Part shown: positions 47,201-58,507 of the stretch, one piece after another | Layout of the letters: each line of letters opens with the position of its first letter | How positions within the stretch are numbered: the stretch's first letter is position 1 | Assembly: GCA_004154925.1 (NCBI GenBank) | Contig: QJNS01000153.1 | Coordinates: 1 to 64,000, forward strand | Reading direction: 5' to 3' | Origin: Monosporascus cannonballus | Taxonomy: Eukaryota; Ascomycota; Sordariomycetes; Xylariales | DNA: 64,000 bases | The notes under the pieces: generated by a model | The model's input: the letters and a program-made list of their open reading frames with translations, nothing else | What the model was told of the DNA's origin: nothing | The model's database searches: none | Program-made: the position numbers and the translations under genes

Positions 47201-50200
47201 GCAGCTAGTAGATGACCGCAGCTACTTATGGGGTGCATGGATGTCAAGCAGACGGGCGGGCAGGGCTGTGAAGTGCCAGGGAGTGCACGTAGTTTATCTG
47301 ACACCTCGTAAGCAATGCTGTCCGGGTTCCAGGGCTCCCAGAAAGCTGCATCCCATTCCTCCAGAGGCCCCCGCTACCAGTTTGGAAACAGAACGAGTCG
47401 TCATCTATGGCATCATCCGGCAGATGAATCCCTCCTAGGAAAGTCCACTGAAGTAGCTCTCTATGGTGATGGGGATGCTAGGAGGTGATGGTGGTGTGAG
47501 ACGATCCTAGAGGATCCCGGGAGCCAAATTGACATCAGCAATGAGTTGGTCCAGCCTACAGCGTGGCGCCCCCACCCCGAGGCTCGACATCGAGTCTAAA
47601 ATATATCCGAAAATGGCATGCCGCGGTCCCCGTCGATTACTTATGAGGCTTGTGCTACACGCACGAATAGGAGTGTTCAACGTGCACGTCAACAATCGTC
47701 GTTTCGTCTTGTCTGGGTCCTAGCGCGATGTTCTAGGGATGTTCTAGAAATTGAACTCACGCCATTTGTCGAATAGGATTATGAAGATCCTCGACCGGTC
47801 AGGCCTTCTCTACCGGAAGACGAGACCCAGCCGGGCCTCCACCCACCTAGAACTCCTAGAGATATCCACCGCGGCTTGGCGCGACTAACGTTGGCGGCGG
47901 CGTGGGTGGTAGGGCAAGTTTGTCAAGTCCAAGCGTTAGACGGTGAGAACATGTTGCTGTGAGGGCACCCCCAAAGATGGGTTTTCTGGGACAGCGCATG
48001 CTGATAATATTAAATATTAAACAAAGCAATAAGGTTTATTAGCAAATGCTACAGTATTTGATGACACCGGTCTGTTTAACTCTTGCACAATGGTGTGTCC
48101 AAAGGATTTTGAACTTATAACGGGAATTTAACAGCTGAATTTCTTAAAATCGTTAACCAGGAGTTGAAACAGATGTTCTAAATAAAGCGCCTCCCCATGC
48201 GCCTCCCCCAAGCGCCTCTCGACAAGTGTCCCTACCTGTCCACCGGGTGGATGCCGGTGATGGCAATATCTCCTCGGGCGCCTTAAGAGGAGAGTGATTC
48301 GACGGACGCGAAATGGCAGCACCTCCAACGATTCTCAGTAACAGCTAACTGACACGTTACCTTAAAGGGAAGTTGGAACGATGCTAGGAATTCTTATTGG
48401 TGATACTACGATATTAGTTGGAGTTTGGGCCATAAGATACAAGAAATTGTTAGAGATGCTGCCATGTCGCCCTCTGTCGGACATGGAATCCCAACGACGA
48501 GTGATATTGTTCACTTTGGACCTTTTGTAGAATATCTTTCCAGCCTAGGTTAACGCCGAAAGCCCTCCTGTTATTGCTGTGCGCTTGTGGCATCCGAAGC
48601 GATATCAAGGATCTTCCGACACCCGAGCCTCTTCGACGACACTAGCGTGGCCGGACGAAAGGTCGGGAACGTTGCAGGCGAGAGCGCCTGATCCCGATCC
48701 TGGGGGACTCGCGTGATTACTTTTACACTCTGCTTGGCTTTGCCACCGAGTCCTGAGGCTTGCAAGATAAGCCTCCTGAGTATCTGAGAACCCCTGGGTT
48801 ATCTACGATCCCGTGCGGGTTTGTATCTCTGGGCTACGACATGGAAGATAGGGCCAAACTTGTGGTATCAATCGACGCATCGTGCTGCAGGCTGTGGAAA
48901 TAACAGTGTAAGGATAACCCTCAGCTCTAGTTCAGTGATATGAGCTGCCAGCGTAGAGAGTCCTGGATGAAACGATAAAGGGGCACACAATGCCCCTCTG
49001 AGGTCACACACCCACACCGTCGATGGTCTTTTTGCTTATACCGGCGAGATAGAGGGTGTTTCTGATGAATTTTAGGCCAATTGACGGTAGCCGCCGAACT
49101 CTAGGGATAGATCCGCCGCACCTATCCATTCGCTGGCTGGTCCCAGAAAACCTTGCGGCGCGTCGCGTGTGGATAGGGCCTTTCTTGTTCTGCGCTCAAA
49201 ACGGCCGGAAGGGTGAACGAGGATATTGATCTGGTCAGCTTCTCATTCGTCTATCGGGCCGAGCATAAATTCCACATCGCTAAATTTTGACTGCTGACCC
49301 GGTGGAGTTGTCGATAGCTTGGGAAAAATTTTCATCTGGTCGGGATCGATTGGAGGAAAGGGGGGAAGGGCGAGGGGTTTCCTCTAGAGGTATGAACGGC
49401 ATCCTCAAAGGCCGGAAGTGGCGTACCGATGGTCAATCTTGCTGTGCCAGAGAGCGGCTGAAGTCGGTAGGTCACGCACAAATGATCAGCGTGGAACTTT
49501 GACTTTGCATTGAATCTGCAACTTTCGCAGGCTTCTAAGGGAGCCTCTGCCTTCGTTGTTATCCAACCCTTCGCGGAGGTCTGATGATGTTCAACAGTCG
49601 GGGTCAAGATTACCGTGCCTGACCAGCCGCGGTCCAGTTGATGAAACGGAAAGGGGAATAGTGCTGCGCAATGATTAGCGGTGAAAAGCGCGGTGAAGTA
49701 ACAAGGAGGACGTCTACATCATTCTCTGATCTATCGCAACACATTACCTTGGCGCGCTTTTCTTGAATACAGATCACTTCAGCGAGAGCTTCAGGTGATT
49801 GCTCGAAATTATCGAGAAAGTTAAGGTCTTTCACAGCAGATGTGGCTTCTGTTAGGTGAGCAAGTCGCCGGCTCAAGGTATTTGCATCCCCCATACGGTT
49901 CCTATCTTGTCCCTCGAGAGCAGATTTCACCACCGAGTTCTGACGCCTCCGAAGCGCCGTCTACCACGCCTGAATTGTCGGATTGTCTGCCGTGTCCTTC
50001 TCCAAGCTCCTCGGCATCATGAACGTCGTTGTTGCAAAGGGTGCCTGCTCTCTTCCCCCGACACGCACTTCGGCCCTTCTAACCCAAACCCAAACCCAGA
50101 TCCTCCAAAGCTGTGTCTCCTCATGATGCGAGCCCCTCTTTAAAATGGTGTCCCATAGCAAGATGTTGGATGAAACCTTGTGACGTGCGTAGCGCCTCTT

Positions 50201-51167
50201 AACAGCCGGAAAAGCTGCACATGTAGGCTCGTGAATGGGTATTGTCCTAGGCTGGGATGTGTCCCTTGCGGCCAACCCTAACTACTCTTGCCGAGAAGTT
50301 GACGACCTATGCTGGGTGCAGCTGCCACTTGAAATATAGTCCTTATCCTAAGGAAAAAAGCAATTCGTTCAGGACGTCATCTATCTCGGCGCACGTGTAG
50401 TTGTGGTCTGGACAGGTCTCCTTAACGGAAGTCCGCCTCGACCACTTGATTCCATGTTCCCAATGTACAGGCAGGCGGTGCCGGAAATTATCTATCTGCT
50501 CACGAACGCACAACATATTTACTTTAAAAATTATTACTGACAGGCATTATTATCACCAAAACATAAAAAGCCACAGCTAAAAAAGCTTTTGAACGAAGGT
50601 TTAAGAAACGTAGCTTTGTGTTATTTTAATATTTTAGTCATTTTCTTTTTATTAGTTTTCAAGTTATAGTCTAATTCTATAAAATGCGTTCATGAGCAAA
50701 GAATTTTTGGCACCGCCTGACAGGCGACGACAGGGTCCGATGGGCGGGACCATGGTGGCTCACCTCAACAGCATGGTAGCTTCTTACAGCGAAGAAGTTA
50801 GAGAACCGAAAATAATATTTATTAATGAGGCGTTAGATAGCGAACCCTGACAACTTCTGTTATTATTCCTTCAAGTGGTGGAGGAACTGGCGAGAGCCTC
50901 AGTAACCATGGCTATTGTGGTGGGGTTACGTGGTGTTACTGCACCTAGTCAACTACTTCCCTATCAGGAAAAGAGCTCTTGCAGCCCTTCCGGAATACGG
51001 AGCGCATGGAAACATCCCACTTTTATCTTTTATCAAACTTTGAGTCACAGCGCCAGCCACTTAACTTTAACCCCTCCAACTCCATACTTCATTGAAGCGA
51101 AATCCTGTACGTCCTTCGAGTTCTATTTGCATCTTGTCCCCAATCCGACGGTAATCGACCTCCAAAG
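41283..51167. other. 9.9 kb gene-poor stretch
   Basis: The first part should hold the bZIP promoter. Coding-like minus-strand pieces at about 42466-43330 and 49610-50020 are discussed separately. A long open pair on opposite strands at 43957-44577 has no family signature. From about 44.6 to 49.3 kb I see nothing beyond short random-looking frames. A short AAACCC run lies at 50081-50098. No transposon or RNA genes are visible. Confidence 0.5.
49610..50020 (-). pseudogene. unassigned small gene or gene remnant
   Basis: From the double ATG at 50020 the frame runs 19 codons to a TAG (49963-49961). It then stays open in the same frame through a coding-like stretch (LAHLTEATSAVKDLNFLDNF). That stretch meets a good intron at 49747-49664 (GTAATG donor, GCTAATC branch-like site, GCAG acceptor, 84 nt), with a short last exon ending at 49610. 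Starting instead at the ATG at 49894 would give an uninterrupted 66-aa product. I do not recognise the protein. It may be a small intact gene, a remnant, or chance. Confidence 0.25.
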
Positions 51168-52432
51168 ATGCCTACAGTCATTCACCGAGGGCTGAGACGA
51201 AGCCATTAGAGCGTCGCTCGCCACATAAGTTGCCAAATGCGTAGTCCTGTGTCGCTGCCCAACTAATCATCCAGAGCAGTGCCGCCCCAGTCGGCTAAGG
51301 CTCTTCCCGATGCTGGCTACGTTATTCGCGTCGAACGATCTTCCGACCGTATCTTCAAAGACGACGAGTTCGAGGCCGTTGGCGCAGAGATGATACCCGC
51401 CGGATCGTGGGTGGATGCCCCGCGCGAACATATCATCCTGGGCCTGAAAGAGTATTCATTTCCAGCACTGTTTCAAGAAGCAGGATGGTTGGGCCCGCAT
51501 GCTTTCGCGCTTTGCGCGAGGTGATGGCCTTCTGTATGGCCTCGAGTTCTTGACCGATGAAAACGGCCGTCGGGTGGCTGCATTCGGCTACTGGGCTGGA
51601 TATGCCGGCACCGCCATAGCCCTCCTGTCCTGGGCTCATCAACTGCTTAACCCAGGGAAACCCCAGGGTCCAGTACCAGTCTTTGGTACTGCGCCTGCTC
51701 TGACTGATTACGTCAAATCGAGACTGCAAGAGGCGCTGGGTGCCAATAATGGCCAGCATCCCGGCGTTATCGTTATCGGCGCCCTTGGAAGATGCGGCAA
51801 AGGAGCCGTAGACTTCTGTTCTGCGGTGGGTCTTCCCCAGGAATCCGTCCTGAAGTGGGATATGGCCGAGACGGCCCCGGGCGGCCCGTTCCAGGAGATG
51901 TATGTAAGATCCATAATAGCTTCGCACTGTGGTGCGAGGCCTTCCGAGCTGTGTTTCAAAGATAATATAAAAGGCGGGCTTCACTGTCTGCTCTGCTGTA
52001 AGGACCCCTTTAAAGCCACCGCTCTAACCTCCTTCCAGAGCCGCCTCCGATGTCTTCCTCAACTGCGTCTATCTCGGTCCTCACCGCATTCCTCCTTTTG
52101 TCACCCACGAATCTCTCTCTGCGCCAGGAAGACGGCTCCGTGTGATATGTGATGTTAGCTGCGATTCAAACAGCGAGAACAACCCGATTCCCGTATATTC
52201 GAGCTATAGCTCCTTCGAGAACCCCACAATCCCCGCTTCTCCTAAGCTCGATTCGCCGGAACTGCGAGTCGTCGCCATCGATCGTCTTCCAACCTTGGTA
52301 GCTCGCGAATCCAGCGAAGAGTATTCTAGCTTACTGCTGCCGAGCTTGCTTACCTTGGACCGCCGAGACAGAGAGGGTGTCTGGAAGAGGGCGGAGCAGA
52401 CTTACAGGGACAGGGTCAAGGAGTTGCCTTAG
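51168..52432 (+). pseudogene. LYS1: broken saccharopine dehydrogenase (LYS1-type) copy
   Basis: Family features are unmistakable: the N-terminal start MPTVIH, then AETKPLERRS in a shifted frame, AGYVIRVERSSDRIFKDDEFEAVGA, GSWVDAPREHIILGLKE, a GDGLLYGLEFL segment, the NAD-binding loop GALGRCGKGAVDFC, VLKWDMAETAPGGPFQE, CDVSCD..NPIPVYS and a terminal KELP. Family knowledge: LYS1 makes lysine from saccharopine in the last step of the alpha-aminoadipate pathway. Breaks: (1) a frameshift between MPTVIH and AETKP, so the ATG frame stops after 13 codons; (2) the first intron donor reads ATAAGT at 51225 instead of GTAAGT; (3) about 15-17 codons between GLKE and the C-F-K-K-Q-D-G-W block are missing, with a frame change at about 51450. 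The second intron (51900-52038, GTATGT...CCAG) and the last exon are intact in frame. The remains span the whole gene, so it decayed in place rather than being a short fragment. A functional copy is expected elsewhere. Confidence 0.82.
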
Positions 52433-54807
52433 GAATTAGGCGCAAGATCCATCGAAAGACTAGCTATAGTCGTCGGAAATAATGCTCTCTATCACCCCAT
52501 CCCCGTGCTGCCGACAGTTGAAGGCCATCCGACATCTGGCGATTGGCGGGGACCACCACAGGCAGATCTGGGAACCTCCGTTGAGTAGATGACGGAAGTT
52601 TATTGATAGGGGTTTTGTGATATCCGGTGTTAGTTGAGACGCTGCCGATGTTCTTTCCTGGGGCTCCCGGAGGGTTTTATGAGCTCGCCCAGAATTTCGA
52701 CGAGTCGACTCCAAAAATACTGGGAAATGTAAATAAACAGCTATTAAGGCAGTGGGATGCTGCCTTTTAGGCGGAAAAGGTTTCGCTGCATGCGGCTTTG
52801 AAAACTGTTTACAGAAAAGGCAGGTGAAATATGGCAGGGGAACGAAAAATGGCTCCTGATCGTGCAGGCTTTCAGGTGCAGCCGCTCAATGCATTGGCCA
52901 TCGTGCTCCTTACGTTGCTCCGTTAAGGGACGCGGGTTTTGGTCCAGTCGATCTAGCTAGCACCTTTCCCTGACGTCTGTGTGATTTTCTGGGAAGCCGT
53001 GCCTTCCCCTCGGTTCGTTGCTCCCACCTTTTCCTAGAGTTCGTCGGTTATGCATAAATATCCATAAATATTCGAAGCCCTGGGCACGTGACTGATGATG
53101 AAGAGAGCCGAGCCTGACTAAAACAGCAACACGTGCCGTGGGGATTCCGCTTCTCCATTCCATGTCCATCGGGTTCTTGCCCGCATGCATCGCAGGTCAT
53201 GTGTTCGCTTAAAAAAAAAAAAGGTCGTATGCGGGTCACAGACGAATTACAACTTTTAGGGGGAGGTCACACACCCAACCTATACCTGTATGGTTTTCTT
53301 AACAATATATCTGGATATTGGGCATTTTACTAAATTCGAAAGGCTTACGATAATTAATGACCTGTAAAACTGTCAATATACAAAAATCCGGGTCGGAATA
53401 TCAAGACGTTATGGTATTTAACCATACACTTGTCACTGGGGGTTTGCCTGGATGCAAATTCGATGCCATCCACATGGTCTTGCTAAATCGTCTCGGGAGC
53501 TTTGGTTGCGGACAGGGGTGATGCTCACAGAATCCAGGAGCATTTTCTGTTAGTACCCCCACCGGGCCCACCGTACGTCTACGTAGTTCGAGGTCCCATA
53601 CAATTTGTGCAGAATTGCACGTGATCTAGCTATTTGCTCATGGTTTCCCGTTATCGTAATTAAAAGTCTGATCTGGAAAATAGTGGCTAATGTATATTCC
53701 ATATCATACCTCTCTATGAGTCCGCATTCTAAACTCCGATCGCTGGGACTGGACCTGTTGAGGTAACGAACAGAAATTCCCCTGGATACTGTACCCCAGA
53801 CTTAATATCTGGTACCTACATACATAACGGACGCCCCCAGCCTCTCTTTCGGGCTCGTTTTCTCGAATCCAAGAGCCGGCCCCCCTGAGCCCCAAGCGTG
53901 AGGCATTGCTGATGGTGTATGCCCTGGTTTCCGCGGATAAGGAGCGGTACGTAACTGCTTTCGTACTTGCGATCCATCGCTTTTCAGACTCCCGGAGCGG
54001 CTGCGATCATGGAAGTTAAAAGTTACACGTCATTCATCCATTGCTGCCACATTGACGTCCTCTCTGACGGCACACCTAAACGTCGGCACACCAACATTCC
54101 ACCTGAACCGAGATACGGCGCGCAATGCCTAGCAATATATTGTCACCACCCAATAGTTTATCCTCAACCACGGCTTTCCCGAGCCTAACCGAGGTAATTG
54201 GTTCGATAGCGTATCGCATCCGAGCCGAGAGGTTTGCTGCTGTGGCAATGGGCGGAACAGAGAGAATCATCGCGACTGATAACTACACGGGGCGAATCCC
54301 CCTGGGACAATAACGACTTATTCATAAAACCCAAGATGAGATTAGCAAGCGAATCAAAGCTGCGCACATCATCCATCGATAATAGCCACAGTCCAGGAAA
54401 TTGCTCAATAGTTTCAACAGATCGATTAACTGGCCGCGATGCACAACAACAGAATACAAAGACGTAGGTGAACTTTGCCTATGGAGAAGTAAGCCTGATT
54501 TATTTTAAGCCCGAATGACCTTGTTTGAGTCTGCCATATACAAGGTCCGTTGCACAGCGCACCTCCATGATTATGACACTTACACAAAGTGAAATGTTCG
54601 AAATGTTGGGTGTAACGCCTGTCTGGCTCTAACCCCATTCTGCAATTTTCGGAGCCAAACGAGCGGGACTTCGATCGACCCCTCCGCCTCCACTTGTGCA
54701 GACAGCGGATAGAGACAGTCTCTGAATGTTCGCAAGGAATTGAAAGCATCAGGATCCAACGCGTTGCGATTATTAACAGAGAAAATCGCTAACCAGCGCC
54801 GGTCAGA
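52433..54807. other. gene-free stretch
   Basis: Contains a 12-base A-run at 53211-53222 and moderately AT-rich sequence around 53.3-53.7 kb. Only short unsupported frames are seen. The last few hundred bases serve as the upstream region of the SMP-30 gene. Confidence 0.6.
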
Positions 54808-56017
54808 ATGTCCGCAAAGCCCTCATTCCAGACGTGGACGGTCACGGAGCCGTACCTCAACCTGCACTGCGCGCTGGGGGAGGGGCCGTTCCACGAGAAG
54901 GCGACCAACAACCTGCGCTTCGTCGACATCATCGGTAAGCGACTGCACGCCGTGGACCTGGAGAAGGGACCAGAGTCCGTCACCACGCTGCAGCTGGACA
55001 CGCCGATCTCGGTAACGGCCAACGTCGCCGGGCTTGACCCCCGGCAGAAGATTGCCATCGGCGTCAAGTACGGGCTCGCGCTGCTCGACCGCGCGTCGGG
55101 CAAGTATGAGTACATAGCCAGGTTCGGGGCCGACAATGAGAGGCTGCGCGCCAACGACGGCGCCGCCGACCCCCACGGCCGGTTCTGGCTAGGAACCATG
55201 ACGGACTTCACCCACATGCCCTTCCAGCCCGAAGGTGAGGGCCGCCTTTCTTTCCCATCCATCCCCTAAAGGGAGGCTAGGCGGTCTCTACGCGGGAACA
55301 GCGAGGGGAAATCAGAAAGCAGCGTCCGGCGCTAACGAAGCCCGGCAGGAACCCTCTACGTCTTCGATGGCGCCAAGTCCGTCCGGAGCAAGAAGCATCC
55401 GATGACCATCCCGAACTCCATAAGCTGGTCCCCCGACGGCAAAACCATGTATTTCACGGATACGGCGGAGGACACGATCTACGCGTGCGACTATTCGTCG
55501 GACGACAACGCGATCTCGAATGAACGTGTCTTTTACAAGCACACCGGCCCTGGCTCTCCAGACGGTCATCGCGTCGACGTCGACGGGAACCTGTGGTCGA
55601 CCTTTTACGGCGGCAGTAACGTCCTGAAGATCTCGCCCAGCGGCGAAGTTATCGGGGAGATCAAGCTACCCACAAAGGTATGTATGATTATTACTCCGCA
55701 TAGAAACTCTACGTCCGCTATAGTCCAACATATTTCGAGACCTCGCGCTATTTCAGAGCCCGTCCACTACAATATAGAGGCGGCGATGATGATAAACCAG
55801 ATTGCAAACACCTCCCCTTAAAATTCAGCACGAGGTACTAATACGGAGACAGAATATCACTTGCACCCAGTTCGTGGGAACAGAGCTGTTCATCACAACC
55901 GCAGCCATGAAAGAGGGAGAAGGAACGGCAGAAGAGGTCGAGAAGGGCGGTGCGCTTTTCAGAGTCGATGTTGGCGTTCAGGGATTAGACCTGTACGAAT
56001 TCAAATTGAGCATGTAA
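54808..56017 (+). CDS. SMP-30/gluconolactonase/LRE-family protein
   Basis: Three exons, 54808-55234, 55349-55677 and 55853-56017, give 306 aa. Introns are 114 nt (GTGAGG...GGCAG) and 175 nt (GTATGT, TACTAAT branch site, ACAG). The joins give PEGTLYVFDG and LPTKNITCTQF in frame. The length matches the family. Residues expected at the metal and active site of SMP-30 are all present: Glu25 (GEGPFHE), Asn116 (RANDGAADPHGRFWLGTM), Asn165 (IPNSISWSPDG) and Asp214 (SPDGHRVDVDGNLW). These sit in the blades of a six-bladed beta-propeller. Family knowledge: members are lactonases acting on gluconolactone and related sugar lactones with a divalent metal. The true substrate here cannot be read from the sequence. 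No signal peptide, so probably cytosolic. GC-rich exons contrast with the flanking DNA. It is the nearest intact gene to the broken LYS1 copy; no functional link is evident. Confidence 0.9.
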
Positions 56018-57834
56018 GCCGAAAACTAGGACGTAAACTGCTGGAGGGGCTCGGGCCTCTGAGCTCTTGCACAGTGGCTACCACACACTATTCTAGCGGG
56101 CTGGGCCCAAAGTCTCCCGATGTGAGGAGTTAAGGGAGCGGGTATCACCATTCAATAGAGGTAGGGTGGGGGAGGACTGGCAGGTGAAGTTAGCTGGATC
56201 ATCCTCCCGCTAGCCTTGAATCGGACGCCGTAGGTGTAAAGGAATGAGGTTACTACCATTCGGGTATACGCCAACACATCATCATGCATGCAAGTCCCGA
56301 ACGCTAGGTACGTGGAGTCCGGCTCGTAATGCACATCAGCTGGCGCTCAAGCCCACTCCTCGGTATCTCCGTCTGCATCCGATGGCGTCCTGCGCGCCAT
56401 CAAACACGGAAGTTTAGGCGCCAGTCAGGGCCTAGTACGAAATGCAAACAGGCAGACTCGTACTTCGCGTGGCGTAATCGGGCCGGTATGGCGTCCGGAC
56501 CTAGGAGCCGACAGCCTTGTTAGGATTTATGCATTAGTGGAACTGGCATACAGTAGACAAGACCCAGACAGAGGAGCGTCTTTCTACACACCGATGACGA
56601 CCCGCCCGTTGTCCACGCTTCCGCGTCCCCACACCATGAAGCTACTATAAGTACGCCGAATCCTCCCCAACCCGCTGGGCTTAAGCTGCGTCAACACGTG
56701 CGTGCCGAGGATTGGAGCTATCTGTCTCGCAGGTGGAGCTCTGCGCGGCCCATCTTATGTATGCTCAGCATTTAAGATTTCCGGATGGCGCCCTATGTGC
56801 CCGGCCGGCGATGTTAGCCGGCTCCGTGGATACGCTGGGACAGGGATGGTTTTCCGCCTATAAGGATAGTAGCTGGTAGGGCGCGTTGGTATGCTGCAAG
56901 ACGACGTAGGACGACGTGGCGACGGGTCAGGCAGGACTACGTACTGCTAGCCGAACGGTAATGTCCTGTCTCCTATTCGAGTTCGTGTTTGATCTACGAA
57001 AACAGGGAATAAAAGAGACAGAATGCGGGACCGATGCCAGAGAAGTGGCAGCGCTTGATTGCTGTGGTGCTGAACCCCCAGCGAGCTGGACGGCTTGGCA
57101 GCGCGGATGACATGCATAGCGCTCCGTTTATTCGATTCCCCTGAGTGGTATGCGGCTCTTTCGTATATTAGCCAAACCAACGGCCCATTTTTTTCAACGG
57201 CGGGCCAGGGGGTGTGTGCATATACATATACCGGGATATCCAGTGTCGCCGTTGGGACAGCCGCCTCGGCCCACCCCCGACTACGTGCAGCTTAGTAGCC
57301 AGTTGCGCAAGCTGCTTGTGGGTCGCTATGTGTAAATAAGGCACACATGATGGCGTTCCATGTGCATGTATCCTTGCCACTGGCTACGTATAGCTATCCT
57401 GGAGCCTGGGCTGCATCTCCCCTGTCGCTCCCCGCAAGCTGGCACCCTGGAACATCCCAGCGGAACTTACCACCCTCCCTAGATCTGGATTGGTCACTAC
57501 GTAGGGTAACCCATCTGATGGGTGGCCATACTTCGGGAGGACGCTTGATTACCGGAAATAGGATATGTACAGCGCTGGGCTGCTGGGCACTGACTAGTCT
57601 TTGGTGAAGATTACCCATAAGACGGGCTGATTATATCAACCCATGCTTCTTGGCTCATGTACAGACACGAACGGTTAAGCCCTCGCAGGTGCTGTTCATT
57701 TTGCGAGGCACCTTGCTGATGCCGATGGTTACGGTCTTCGGCCCATTGGGAAGCAGTAAAGGCGTCCAGGGGCTAGAATGAGTGTATTCGAGTTGGATGA
57801 AGAGCTATCCTAAAGACCCAGGACTCGAAGTCGC
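56018..57834. other. gene-free stretch
   Basis: Nothing beyond short frames without signatures; no repeats or RNA genes recognised. Confidence 0.6.
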
Positions 57835-58507
57835 CTACAAAGACATATCACCACGTTCCATACCCTTCCATGTATGCACCAATGACACTTTGTCACCAAT
57901 GCGTCCCGCGATTTGCCAAACTCGCCCTTCATCCAGAATGCCATAGGTCAGTCCTACGTCCATCTCAGCCCAGCGGACGTGCCTCATGATACAGCGATAC
58001 TTCGTCGGGTGTGCCTCGGGTTCAGCCGAGAGAGGCTTTTCTTTAGCCGTCGTATCCCCCGTAGTAGCCTTTCTTAACACAGCCGTAGAGAGCTCGCTAA
58101 AATCACTATCATGCTCGCTTGCTCCCTTTGCAACTCCAAATGCTTTTCCCGTTCTTCTTCATCCACTCCAATCGCAATGACTACACCAGCGCATTTGCAG
58201 AGGATGGCGTCTAGAATGGGGCGGCACATCCGCCAATTGCCATTCTGTGAATATTGACGGATTCCGCTGAGTGTTTCGCGTCCAGGTGAATGGGCACAAG
58301 ACCCTCCCTTCGTTGACTTTTTTGAAGTCATAGCCGTGGCATTATGCTACCGTATTGGCCGGCATATTTGGTCGATTCTGTGCCGCCATCATCCACGTGG
58401 TCCATCCATATGCCGTCACAGAACATCCCGCGGAAGTCTTCGACGAGTTGCTCCGTTGGTCGTATTGAAGAGGGCGCGCGGCTTTGGCGTCTTCCATCTT
58501 TAAGATG
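57835..58507 (-). pseudogene. decayed coding region of unknown family
   Basis: From 58507 one frame reads a coding-like stretch (LVEDFRGMFCDGIWMDHVDD, TKYAGQYGSIM) to a TGA at 58330-58328. It continues in the same frame (GLVPIHLDAKHSAESVNIHR) to TAG at 58213-58211 and again to TAG at 58183-58181. A further stretch shifted by one base runs to a TAG at 57837-57835 and contains MDVGLTYGILDEGRVWQIAG and GDKVSLVHTWKGMERGD. All three internal stops could come from single C-to-T changes. No intron set I tried removes them all. The family is not recognised; an intact multi-exon gene is possible but less likely. Confidence 0.38.
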
